From contig OW240912.1 of NCBI GenBank assembly GCA_933207985.1, positions 247,169,558 to 247,233,557 on the forward strand: DNA of 64,000 nt, given 5' to 3'. This document shows positions 36,050 through 49,141 of the stretch, one piece after another. How positions within the stretch are numbered: position 1 is the stretch's first letter; each line of letters starts with the position of its first letter. The stretch is from Pelobates cultripes (taxonomy: Eukaryota > Chordata > Amphibia > Anura > Pelobatidae). The notes under the pieces are model-generated. The model made no database searches and had not been told where the DNA came from. It worked only from the letters and a program-made list of their open reading frames with translations. The position numbers were made by a program, and so were the translations under genes.

Positions 36050-37611
36050 CAGGGAGTGCAGAATTATTAGGCAAATGAGTATTTTGACCACATCATCCTC
36101 TTTATGCATATTGTCTTACTCCAAGCTGTATAGGCTCGAAAGCCTACTACCAATTAAGCATATTAGGTGATGTGCATCTCTGTAATGAGAAGGGGTGTGG
36201 TCTAATGACATCAACACCCTATATCAGGTGTGCATAATTATTAGGCAACTTCCTTTCCTTTGGCAAAATGGGTCAAAAGAAGGACTTGACAGGCTCAGAA
36301 AAGTCAAAAATAGTGAGATATCTTGCAGAGGGATGCAGCACTCTTAAAATTGCAAAGCTTCTGAAGCGTGATCATCGAACAATCAAGCGTTTCATTCAAA
36401 ATAGTCAACAGGGTCGCAAGAAGCGTGTGGAAAAACCAAGGCGCAAAATAACTGCCCATGAACTGAGAAAAGTCAAGCGTGCAGCTGCCACGATGCCACT
36501 TGCCACCAGTTTGGCCATATTTCAGAGCTGCAACATCACTGGAGTGCCCAAAAGCACAAGGTGTGCAATACTCAGAGACATGGCCAAGGTAAGAAAGGCT
36601 GAAAGACGACCACCACTGAACAAGACACACAAGCTGAAACGTCAAGACTGGGCCAAGAAATATCTCAAGACTGATTTTTCTAAGGTTTTATGGACTGATG
36701 AAATGAGAGTGAGTCTTGATGGGCCAGATGGATGGGCCCGTGGCTGGATTGGTAAAGGGCAGAGAGCTCCAGTCCGACTCAGACGCCAGCAAGGTGGAGG
36801 TGGAGTACTGGTTTGGGCTGGTATAATCAAAGATGAGCTTGTGGGGCCTTTTCGGGTTGAGGATGGAGTCAAGCTCAACTCCCAGTCCTACTGCCAGTTC
36901 CTGGAAGACACCTTCTTCAAGCAGTGGTACAGGAAGAAGTCTGCATCCTTCAAGAAAACATGATTTTCATGCAGGACAATGCTCCATCACACGCGTCCAA
37001 GTACTCCACAGCGTGGCTGGCAAGAAAGGGTATAAAAGAAGAAAATCTAATGACATGGCCTCCTTGTTCACCTGATCTGAACCCCATTGAGAACCTGTGG
37101 TCCATCATCAAATGTGAGATTTACAAGGAGGGAAAACAGTACACCTCTCTGAACAGTATCTGGGAGGCTGTGGTTGCTGCTGCACGCAATGTTGATGGTG
37201 AACAGATCAAAACACTGACAGAATCCATGGATGGCAGGCTTTTGAGTGTCCTTGCAAAGAAAGGTGGCTACATTGGTCACTGATTTGTTTTTGTTTTGTT
37301 TTTGAATGTCAGAAATGTATATTTGTGAATGTTGAGATGTTATATTGGTTTCACTGGTAATAATAAATAATTGAAATGGGTATATATTTGTTTTTTGTTA
37401 AGTTGCCTAATAATTATGCACAGTAATAGTCACCTGCACACACAGATATCCCTCTAACATAGCTAAAACTAAAAACAAACTAAAAACTACTTCCAAAAAT
37501 ATTCAGCTTTGATATTAATGAGTTTTTTGGGTTCATTGAGAACATGGTTGTTGTTCAATAATAAAATTAATCCTCAAAAATACAACTTGCCTAATAATTC
37601 TGCACTCCCTG
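36050..37611 (+). mobile_element. Tc1/mariner transposon, DD37E (TRT-like), 1562 bp
   Basis: The TIRs begin CAGGGAGTGCAGAATTATTA at both ends, identical over at least 25 bp, with TA target duplications at 36048-36049 and 37612-37613. A second, inner repeat (gtgcataattattaggcaactt at about 36230; its complement at about 37399) gives an IR/DR arrangement with two repeats per end. It carries one transposase gene spoilt by a single frameshift. The match of the TIRs implies a young insertion. Confidence 0.93.
36268..37283 (+). pseudogene. DD37E Tc1/mariner transposase with one frameshift
   Basis: Cut-and-paste transposase with an N-terminal helix-turn-helix region (about residues 5-110, with a basic GRKKR motif) and a DDE catalytic domain. 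The catalytic residues are in VLWTDEM, MQDNAPSH and DLNPIENLW; 37 residues separate the second Asp from the Glu, placing it in DD37E rather than DD34E. The frame starting MGQKKDLTGSEKSK runs to a stop at 36963. The protein resumes in another frame from about 36958 to TGA 37281-37283, consistent with one base lost in the A-run at 36955-36958. The rest looks intact, about 338 residues overall. Confidence 0.92.
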
Positions 37612-37784
37612 TACTGGCAAACATTAACAGGGATATCTTCCGAAATCATGCCTCCTCCAAACTTCTACCTGTACCCCAATCAAGGTACCCCAGTTCCTTT
37701 GATGGATACAGTCCTCCCTGAAATAATGTCCTTCAGTTTTACCATTCCAGGACGCACTAGGAAAATAGAAGATCCATGGGGCGG

Positions 37785-38646
37785 GGCCTGACCACCATCT
37801 CCAACAAATGCATGGTGACCTAGCTCTTCTGAGTTTTTGCCTATAGATCTGCCATCTGACGATTAATTGCAATAATATTACCAAGAGGTGTGAGCCCTAG
37901 CTATAGCGCAATAGCTGGTGACCTCAGCTGCTTGAGATGTCCCAAATATTGAAGTGATTGTGTCTCCTGGAGGTTGAGGCCTAACTGGCAACTAAGAGGG
38001 GGAGGCGGCTGCTCCCCAGCTCGGCAATGCACCAGACCTTCTGAACTCGCATTAGTGGCCCTGTTTCCCTCCCTTTGGACTGGTGGGGGTCATCTCGGTC
38101 TACACAGGAGGTGCCTGAGGGACCCAAGAGACAAAGACCCTGTCCTCCAAGATGGTCGCAAGGCCTGCTGACTAGACCCACAGCTCTCGGCTAGAGGAGA
38201 TTTTGACAGCCTTCGACCAAATCTGCAACGATTTTTGGACCTGTGTGTCCCGGAGATCAGAACAGCAACAGCATGAGTCTATCCTCACACAACAAGATGA
38301 TGGCAGCTATAGAGGACCTATACCGGGCTCTCCTGCTACACACAACACTGTGCATTACAAGCGCCTGAGAGCCAGGCGAGGCAAGGCCTCACAACACAAC
38401 CTACACCTGTGGGTGGGAAGCAAGAGGCTGAAGCAGAGGCACAGCAAACGTTGTCCATATTATCCACGCAGACCCCGGAGGGTGATGGACTTGAGCATGA
38501 TTAATAGCTGGGTCTGTGGAGAATTGGTGATGACTCTAATTCCAGCTCATAGTTGGTGTGGGTGTTCGCTTGGGCCTAATCAGAGTGCACCCATGGACAG
38601 TCCTGACATGCAGGCACTGTTCTTACCTAAATTGGGCACAGGATGA
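37785..38646 (+). mobile_element. Possible L1-like LINE 5' region
   Basis: It starts ggggcggggcctgaccacc, a style common at the 5' ends of vertebrate L1-type LINEs. A basic open frame (38203-38646) follows that I cannot assign. This is weak evidence and no reverse transcriptase is attached. Confidence 0.35.
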
Positions 38647-38649
38647 AGG

Positions 38650-40240
38650 CTCCATAATACTGAGACTTTAAGTGTCTCTGCCTGTTAGGCCATTATTTGC
38701 TTACTCTAATTATTCATATGGCTCTCCTGTGTACTTTTTCTGCGTGTTGTACCTGAAACTAGTGCTTAGATTTCTGTTTTAACTAATCTTGTTATACTCT
38801 ACTAGCACTGTTGTCCTTTCTACCTTCTTTAATATTAAAAAGAGGCCTCCTCACCTCATGTGTGACATATCTGTAACATGATTAAAGCTTAGTACATGAT
38901 TAAAGCTTGTCCAAGAAGACAAGTAGCACCGGTGCTTTGGGGCCCCACTGCTCTGGCCAGCCACAGTACTTGATTGCAAATGATAGCCCGCCATCTTTAA
39001 AACTGAAGAGTACTCGACCACAAGGCACATACCGTTGCTCTGTGAAAACAGGTATTTAGACCGTTGGTGAAGAGCATATACACTGCACCAACAGGGAACC
39101 TACAAAGTGTATCGGACCACCGCACCACCAGGAATGAGGATTCCCCCCTCCTTGCCCATGGTTAGCTACAGGGAGGGGGAAATAACTTTATTTAGTTTGT
39201 TTTTTAATTTAAAAAGTTTTTTTTTTAATAACTTTCCCTCAGCCCCTCTCCCCTATTGCCCAAAGGCCCCATGAGTTGCCAGTCTGCCCCTGTCCCAGAC
39301 CCATCCACATTTTGCTTGTTTCCCAGCCACATTTACTCCCTCAGGCTTCTTCTTTGTGGTACAGGTAATACTCATATGCTCAATCTGGTTACAGTGAAAT
39401 CACCAGCAAGTATCCCCCTACCCGTCTGGTTGTCATAGGTGAAGGGAATGGTTTGACTGCACACCTAGTGGGCTGTAGCTGGCTTGTTGTCCCTCTCCAA
39501 GGTTGAGAAACGGCTGGTGCAAGTACCTGGCTGACTGCTGGCGCTGGTTGTTGGCATAGTCACTGGTCAGAAATATAAAGCAATGATATATATACCAATT
39601 GTTTTCCTATACTCATAAATCAAGATTAAAAAAAAGAATTAAAAAAAATCCAAAAACTACTATTTGAAAAAAAAGAAATGTCACTAGAATATAAAAAAAT
39701 TATATTTACATAAAAAAGGTCTAATTCAAATTTTAAATAGTAACACTTAATGAAAACATTTAAATAAAAACTGAAAATTGAATGGTTAAATATTACATTT
39801 ATTAAAAACTTTACAATAAAAATGCAAAATAACATATACATAACATATACTGTATTGATGGAGAGAATGCTGTATGCACCTGTTAGTGAAAGACAATGTG
39901 ATTTAAAAAAGGTTGCCACCTCAGCATATGTTTACCTTTGGGTCACAACTGTGATTTTAACACGTTGAAGGGACGCACATGAATAGTGGGAGCTCATGTG
40001 TAACTCATATTGGTCACAAAATATGGCTCGACTGTTGTGTTTGTGGGCATCTGAGAGCTGTCTCAACCAGAGAATAAAAAAAAACGATGATCAACAGTCT
40101 TTCATGATGAGATTGTGAAAATCCACTCTACAATTTCACCCACCTAAAAAGCAGGATTTCAGAAATGTAATGAGACAAAGCAGCTGTAAGAACTGCATTT
40201 AACTATTTGCAGGGGCATTACAGGCCCAATCATCCCATAT
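38650..40240. other. Intergenic, nothing recognised
   Basis: Includes a short tandem duplication (agtacatgattaaagctt, about 38880-38910) and A/T-rich stretches near 39600-39800. No gene or named repeat is recognised. Confidence 0.4.
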
Positions 40241-40261
40241 CTTTGTTCTCCTTAGATGCAC

Positions 40262-40372
40262 TGAGGATTTGGACAACAGCGCAGAAGAATCAACTTGAGG
40301 TTGAGGGGTGTCCCTGAAAAGTCAAATGTCAAAGATGTGACACAGATCCTACAATCAATAATCAACAGCAGT
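40262..40372 (+). pseudogene. L1-type ORF1 (transposase_22-like) fragment, frameshifted
   Basis: Translation gives EDLDNS, then, after a one-base shift, RRINLRLRGVPEKSNVKDV and TQILQSIINS. This is the conserved central part of L1/Tx1-type ORF1 nucleic-acid-binding proteins. It is truncated on both sides and abuts a TTAA MITE. Confidence 0.6.
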
Positions 40373-40391
40373 GGTGTGACCCACTGAAACT

Positions 40392-40840
40392 AATTCAAAA
40401 CAAACTCATTTTCCTGGCACTATAGGGTTTTTGGGTCACCCCCACCCTCATGGCCCCCCTCCTGCTGGGGTCAAGAGGGGTTAAACATTTACCTTTCTCC
40501 AGCGCCGGGCTCCCTCGGCACTGGGGAACTCTCCTCCCTCTGCTGAAGTCAGCGCCGAATGCGCATGTGCGGCAAGAGCCGCGCGCGCATTCAAACAGTC
40601 GGTAGGAAAGCATTTCCCAATGCTTTCCTATGGACGGCAGCGTCTTCTCACTGTGATTTTCACAGTGAGAAGCGCGGAAGCGGCTGTCAATGAGACAGCC
40701 ACTAGAGGCTGGATTAACCCTAGTATAAACATAGCGGTTTCTCTGAAACTATGTTTACAGCTGCAGGGTTAACCCTAGATGGACCTGGCATCCAGGCCAC
40801 TTCATTGAGCTAAAGTGGTCTGGGTGCCAATAGTGGTCCT
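40392..40840 (+). mobile_element. TTAA MITE, GGACCACTATAGTGCCAGG family, left end truncated
   Basis: It begins within the terminal hairpin (aaacaaactcattttcctgg) and runs to tgccaatagtggtccttt with TTAA at 40841-40844. The same ordered blocks occur as in 32834-33267. Confidence 0.8.
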
Positions 40841-40948
40841 TTAAGTCGCTCCCTCTTTCATTAAATTTGACCTGTTCTAAAATAGTGAACATAAATTTGT
40901 TTTTGGGTCATAAGTGGAGCATCAATTGTAGTGAAGAGGAACTGAATG

Positions 40949-42945
<1,997 letters not shown>

Positions 42946-43689
42946 ACCTTTTCTGATGTTATTTAGGTGTTCCAGGAAACTAATTTTGGCTTGTCTGCCT
43001 GTTCTATCCACATATTGTAAACCACATCTGCAGGTAAGAAGATACACCACGTGGGCATAAGAGCAGGTCAAGTAGCCTTATAGCCTGCGTGTTTCCTGGG
43101 TAACCTTACTTTGAAAAGAAGAAGTATGTCTCACAGGCCTTTGTGTGTCAGAATGCCGCTTTTGCCAGACTGAAGTCGTGTCCAAATGCCCCATTCGCCG
43201 GACCTCTTATGTTCAGGCACTTTGTTTGGTCTGTAACTTTCATACTTGAAGTGGGTACTGGTATTTTACCAGGGCCCCCCATAATTGTCTGTGATGCTAC
43301 ATGCTCTCGTGCCACATAATTCTGAGTGATCAAATCTGAGTCCGAATGCCGCACTGAATTCTGGTCTGATTGAAGCATTCGTCAGACCAAATTCGGCACA
43401 ATCTGATGACGTATTTAAACAGTCTAATGGGGTTTTGAACCACCCAAAAATCATATGGAATTTAAAGATAATGTGGACCAATAGGAAACACGTCTTGCCT
43501 ATTTATGCTCACCTCTCCCACTCCTTGTTGCCCTGTTGTGGTTCTAGTTAGCCTAATAGCTCGTTCTTGTGTATTTTAATTCTGGTATCTCTTTCTTGGC
43601 TTGTTTAACATTTTTACTAACCTCTGTACTCCTTTGATCTTGGCTAAATTAACATTTATCCAGTTTTTCTCGACCTCTATTATTTACTG
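42946..43689. other. Intergenic, nothing recognised
   Basis: Contains repeated gtccgaatgcc-type phrases (about 43170 and 43340), so it is probably repeat-derived. No gene is seen. Confidence 0.4.
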
Positions 43690-44560
43690 TGACACTGTCC
43701 ACAGTTAATATGGCCTCTCTAAAGAGCGGTACATGGAAAAGTAAAAATGTGTTGTGTTCTGGGTCTGTACATTTTGGTTCGTACCCTCTCTTGACAATAA
43801 GGTTCAAGTATCATATAATATACCTTGTGGTGTCTACTTTAACACATTATATTCACTTATGGGGTTATTTGAAATGGCAAACCGTTGCAACGCTCCAAAA
43901 TGCAGAACAGGTCTATCGAAGTAATTTATCAAAATTTTAACTATAAAAACTGAAATAGTTAGGTCTCTTATATGGCACTGTATTTTCACAAGACAGTGCC
44001 AAAAGGCACACATCGGGGATATTGTTTTATTCAGAAAAGATTGTGGAGCATATTTTGGTGGCTTTGATGATAGTGGCACATAACAGAATATGTAACAGGT
44101 ATGTAAAAAATGAAAGGGGAAAAAAAAAAACCACTTTTTTTTTTTCAAATTAAGTGTTGATATAAAGTAGTGAAAAAAGGTAGCACATTAGGGCACAATA
44201 TACACCATATGAGAGACCCTGGCAAGTCTACTTTCACAAATGGTAGGCATTGTGGCTTAACCTGAACAATCAAACTGCTATAATGACCTAAATTGAGATA
44301 TTGTCCCATGAAATCCATTTATGAAAAATCAAACTATAAAACCTAAAATGGTCTATTATATGGCACTGTAGCTTCACAGAATAGTGAGAAAGGCACACAT
44401 TGAGGGTATTGTTGTACTAAGATGTAGTTGAACACATTATGGGATTTTGTATAGGGTTAGCAAACAGCAGGTTAGGAAATACACATAAAAAATCCTTGTT
44501 ATATGAGTGTATGATAAAAATTAGAAAGAAAACACAGTTTTATTACAATATTTAGCAGAG
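43690..44560 (-). repeat. Opposite-orientation copy of the ~390-bp tandem array
   Basis: tggcactgta and the following aaggcacacat block occur at 43973 and 44361, a 388-bp period. ggcaagtctactttcacaaa is the near reverse complement of sequence at about 34096 in the other array. Confidence 0.65.
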
Positions 44561-45157
44561 AATGACAGGTAAAGGGACACTACAGGCACCAAAAAAACTT
44601 TAGCTTAATAAAGCAGTTTTGGTGTATAGATAATTTTTTCGAGACGGGGGTTCTACCAGTGTGTGGCTGTGGTGTACTCTCCCTCTCTCTGCACTTCTAA
44701 TAGCACGGCAGCTCAATTTAGCCACGAATTGCGCCCATCCCATGTGTTCCCTATTAAGGATTAATAAGTAAGTAGGAGTTAAAAAAAAAAAAAAAACCCT
44801 CTCTGTCTCATTAGAGATTTTATTTTGCCTTCAGCTGAAGCAGGCTAGGTGAATTGTAAGTGTAGGACCCACCTAAGAGGTTTGCCTTGACGTGGCAGGT
44901 GGGCTTCCATCTAATGGCTATTAAAGTTACTAAATAACCCCCATTAATATTAATATGCACAGGGATTTGGAATAGTGTGCAAGTAACCTTTTTGTTTTTT
45001 TAATGTATTGGGGCTGATGTGTACTATGGTCATTACTGCCAACCAGGAGTAGTGGGAGTTTGAGCGCAGTACTTATTTTCCTTTAAAAGTTAGTCTGGGT
45101 TTGCTCCGGAGTTCATCTAGCATGTGTCTGCTCTGCCCCTTTAAACAGTCTTCTTAA

Positions 45158-45596
45158 AGGGACTCTCCAGTGCCAGGAAAACATATCCATTTTCTTGGCA
45201 CTGCAGAACCATGCAGTGCCCCTCTCCCACCCCATGTTTCTGAAGGGGTTAAAACCCCTTCAGCCACTTACCTGAATCCAGCGCTGATGTCCCATGGCGC
45301 TGGGCCAGGCTGCGCCCATGTTCCTCCGCCAATGGAGACCTAATGCATATGTGGCAATGGCCGCACACACGCGCATTAGACCTCCCCATAGGAAAGCATT
45401 ATTCAATGCTTCCTATGGGGATTCCGGCAATGCTGGAGGTCTTCATGCATAGCGTTGTTTACTTTTCGTGTTCTAAGAACATGGAAGTACCTCTAGTGGC
45501 TGCAATAATTACACTTGCAGGGTTAAGAGTGGTGGGAGTTAGCACCCAGACCACTCCAATGGGCAGAAGTGGTCTGGGTGCCTGGAGTGACACTTT
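45158..45596 (+). mobile_element. TTAA MITE, divergent GGACTCTCCAGTGCCAGG subfamily
   Basis: TTAA at 45154-45157, then AGGGACTCTCCAGTGCCAGG and a terminal hairpin (gaaaacatatccattttc). It ends tctgggtgcctggagtgacacttta with the right TTAA mutated. Related to 32834-33267 but clearly diverged. Confidence 0.75.
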
Positions 45597-46100
45597 ACAA
45601 AAGCATCCTGAAAAGTAACCTAGACATTTTAGATACCTGTACTGCACATTCTGTTTCATGTAGAATTTATCTAATTAATAGCCTCCTAGACCTTGCAGGA
45701 GCCTCCTGTATGTGATTATCCCTTTAATGCTGTTCGTGCTATGCCGTCCTACAAAAGGAGGGCTTTGACACCTTTAGGGCAGCATAGCACTCCCCAATGA
45801 TGGCGCCATCCCAGCAGCCAGCATACTTACCCTCTGTGGCGATCATGATCGGGGGGACTGCCTGACAAACTAGGATGTCCCCCAGCAAACAATACCCGTA
45901 ATCTGAGTCATGTGATCCAGATGACCCTGCAATTATACGACTTTGATCTGTCTGACAACCCAGGCAGACTGCAGGGGGTCTGCCTTGGTTGTCAGGCAGA
46001 TCCCACAACAAATAGTTAGTAAAAGTATTTAAATATGTTAAAGTAATAAATACACACAGATTTAAATTATATATCATTTCATTCCAAGTGTACTTTGACA

Positions 46101-46103
<3 letters not shown>

Positions 46104-46147
<44 letters not shown>
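46104..46147. repeat. (TA)n microsatellite
   Basis: About 44 bp of uninterrupted alternating A and T. Confidence 0.95.
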
Positions 46148-46153
<6 letters not shown>

Positions 46154-46608
46154 AAAATTTAATTCTACACGTATATTTTATATATTATTTTTACATAATT
46201 ATGTGATTTTATTGATTGTATATTGAGGGACTTGCCTGGCAACCCAGGCAGAATTTCAAAAGAATTTAATTTGCAAGCCCAATATTTGACCCTGTAACTT
46301 TCCAAAACCCCATAAAACCTATACATAGGGGTACCATTGTACTTATGGATACTCTTGGTTGTCTACCTTTGCAAATGGTAAGCTATGATGGTGGTAATTC
46401 TCACTCGGGCCTGCCATACATTCTCAAAGGCAACAAGGATCCGGCAAACCTATGTTTAAAAAGTGAAAAGGGCAAGCTCTTTATTGGACCCTGTAACTTT
46501 CCAAAGCACCATCAAATCTGTACATGGGGGCATGGGTGAGACGTTACAGCATACAATTGAATTTTATTGCAGTTAAAGCCAACAGTATTATGACGTTCAC
46601 AGTTTGAG

Positions 46609-46932
46609 GGACACTATAGGCACCCAGACCACTTCAGAATCATTGAGTTGGTCTGGTTCCACTGTCCCTGTCAGTTTAACCCTGCAATGGTATCTGTTGC
46701 AGTTATTAAAAAAAACTGCAATAATTACATTGCAGGGTTAACTCCACCTCTAATGATTGTCTACCAGACTGTCATTAGAGCCACTTCCAGGTTGTTAGGC
46801 TCTGCATGAGAAAATCCAGGGTTCCCTAAAATCCCATTGAAAAGCACTGATACAATGCTCTCCTTCCTTCAAGGTTGTCCTAATGAAATGGCGACTCATG
46901 GCATGCATGCACACTAGGTGCAAATTCCTACT
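46609..46932 (+). mobile_element. TTAA-type MITE fragment (GGGACACTATAGGCACCC)
   Basis: It starts gagggacactataggcaccc and shares body blocks with 13451-13915 (ctgtccctgtcagtttaacc, tgcagttatt, gcactg-type ends). The right end is cut by the 53-bp miniature element at 46933. Confidence 0.6.
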
Positions 46933-46985
46933 TTAACCCCTTAAGGACCAAACTTCTGGAATAAAAGGGAATCATGACATGTTAA
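46933..46985 (+). mobile_element. Miniature TTAACCCCTTAAGGAC element, short copy
   Basis: TTAACCCCTTAAGGACC, then the aacttctggaataaaaggga core, ending gacatgttaa. The right terminus is shortened but TTAA is present. Confidence 0.7.
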
Positions 46986-47123
46986 AAATCAGTGATCAAG
47001 GAAGCAACCTTAGATCTTATGGCTACAGATATCAGGCAGGGTACTTTCTCCACCACAATTTTTGGCAATAGAATGCCTTTAAAGTTAAAAAAATAAATAT
47101 TCGGCTTATTCAAAACATCTCAA

Positions 47124-47133
47124 TTTATTTTAT
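47124..47133 (-). other. trmt10c: trmt10c poly(A) signals, two overlapping AATAAA
   Basis: On the minus strand AATAAAATAAA lies about 115 nt past the stop, just beyond the TA tract. It is the first such signal and would give a very short 3' UTR made largely of TA repeat. Confidence 0.6.
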
Positions 47134-47165
47134 TTTCCAAACGATTATATATATACACACACACA

Positions 47166-47172
<7 letters not shown>

Positions 47173-47246
<74 letters not shown>
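47173..47246. repeat. (TA)n microsatellite abutting the trmt10c stop codon
   Basis: About 74 bp of alternating A/T that begins directly after the trmt10c TAA (47247-47249). Confidence 0.95.
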
Positions 47247-47251
<5 letters not shown>

Positions 47252-48509
47252 ATTTTTGTATATTGTTGGATTTTTTGAACAAAGGCTTGTCTCGAGATTG
47301 TCCCCATTCTGCAGAGTCTTTCAGTTTTCGGGAGGACTTTTCTTGAGAATGACCACGCTGTACGAACCCTTCATGTTTTCGTGTTGGAACAAATGACAAT
47401 GCCTTTTTCCAATCCCCATGTTCCTTTAAACTTAGCAGAATGCAAATCATTTGGTCAAGAGTGAGATTTTTAGCCCCGCAGTCCCACCTTAAGTATCTGT
47501 CCAGTGGTAACCTTGCAGTGGCCAAATTTAAACGTTTGGCATTTGCTAAGGATAACCCTGTCTGTTGACATTTGTCAACTAGGGAACCAACAATGTAAAC
47601 TTTATTATGATCAAATTTCTTTAACTCGTTAGGGGAGTCTGCTGTTAAGTAGACAAGTTGATCTTTGGGAAAGATGTCAACATGAGATTTCTCAGTGGCA
47701 GTTACTAAGACTTTATCCCAAGACCCAGTGTATCGCTTTTCCAAATGTTTATGGTATGGGCCATTAGTCTGGAGACTGCAAAAGTGTATATGAAAAGGAT
47801 CTATAGATCGTCTATTCCATCCTTCTGTCATTATTAATTGATCCACTGTGTTTTCCAATTCCCACCGTGACATGTAGTTGTCATACACCATGTCAAAAAC
47901 TAGAGGCTGACCAAATTGCATTGCCTGTGCAAGTCTCCAACGCTGTAAGCTATCAATAGTGCTATCCCAGAATTTTAAAAACATGGTATTTTTTATTTCG
48001 CTTTCCTCCTTTACTTCTAACTGATCCAAGCTTTCCATTCTGGCTTTTTGAAGTTCTTGCTTCTTCTTGCGTCTGTTATTTTTTTCCAGTTCCTTTTTGG
48101 AGAGGAACTTCAAGTACTTTTTCCTTCCTGTGACTGTGGGAAGATCCATTAGGGCTTGCAGTTGTTCATTGCTCATTGACTCTGGCACAGCTCTTCCTGC
48201 TAGTCTCCACATTTCTACCAATTCCCTCATACCAGCTAGAGAGGTTTCCTTTACCGGCTCGCCATCCTTTTCTACTTCAACACTATGGGTACCAGATTTT
48301 ATTATAGATTTCCATTCATCCAGATCTAATTTGTTATCCTCAGACTTCAGACATTGGTACAGCTTTAATGTTCTACATTGTGACCATTGACAAGGGACAT
48401 TTAATGATAACCATTTATTTCCTCCTTCTTGAACAAAAGTATGATGTGCAGAGCTGCATCTAATGGTTTGAATAACATGTCTAACTTTAGATACAATGCA
48501 GAAAGCCAT
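47247..48509 (-). CDS. trmt10c: trmt10c, mitochondrial tRNA methyltransferase 10C (MRPP1)
   Basis: SPOUT-class methyltransferase that makes m1G9/m1A9 in mitochondrial tRNAs with HSD17B10 and forms mitochondrial RNase P with PRORP. The protein is 420 residues (human about 403) from a single coding exon. Residues 1-45 have the Arg/Ser-rich, acid-poor character of a mitochondrial presequence. Residues 139-168 are a basic coiled-coil-like stretch. The TRM10-type SPOUT domain covers about 175-385, with VYIVGSLVDK (304-313, Asp312 at the conserved catalytic position), LPLDRYL and NLTLDQMICILL. The acceptor tttcgttttcag lies immediately before the ATG, so the start codon is the first three bases of exon 2. 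An upstream noncoding exon ends at 51063. Confidence 0.97.
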
Positions 48510-48671
48510 CTGAAAACGAAAAAAAAACAGTTTGTTATAAAACTACATACGCAAATATTATAAAAACATTTCCATGACTTTATGAGTATTCTAGGCCACT
48601 TCCCTTCATTAGCCTTGGATGAAGAAAGGATGTTCAGGGGCAGAACTAACAGGTACCAAACCATCCATTAA

Positions 48672-49137
48672 AGGACCACTATATGCACCCAGACCACTTC
48701 AGCTCAATGAAGTGTTCTAGGTGCCAGGTCCATTTAGTGTTAACCCTGCAGCTGTAAACATAGCAGTTTCAGAGAAACCGCTATGTTTACACAAGGGTTA
48801 ATCCAGCCTCTAGTGGCTGTCTCACTGACAACCGCTAGAGGCACTTTTCACTGTGAAAATGACAGTGAGAAGACGCTGGACATCCATAGAAAAGCATTGA
48901 GAAATGCTTTCCTATGGACTGTTTGAATGCGCGTGCGGCTCTTGCCGCGCATGCTCACTCGGTGCTGACGTCGGCAGAGGGAGGAGAGTTCCCCAGCGCC
49001 AAGGGAGTCTGGCGCTGGAGAAAGGTAAGTGTTTAACCCCTTCAGCCCAGCAGGAGTGGGACCCTGGGGGAGGGGGGACCTAAAGACCCTATAGTGCCAG
49101 GAAAACGAGTTTGTTTTCCTGGCACTACAGTGGTCCT
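48672..49137 (-). mobile_element. TTAA MITE, GGACCACTATAGTGCCAGG family, complete, inverted
   Basis: TTAA at 48668-48671 and 49138-49141. In reverse orientation it begins AGGACCACTGTAGTGCCAGG with the terminal hairpin and ends at the AGGACCACTATATGCACCC side. It lies in the trmt10c 5' intron. Confidence 0.85.
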
Positions 49138-49141
49138 TTAA

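Noticed and set aside
38203..38646. 147-codon open frame as a cellular gene
   Set aside because: It follows an L1-like 5' sequence and has no recognisable domain; treated as repeat-derived.
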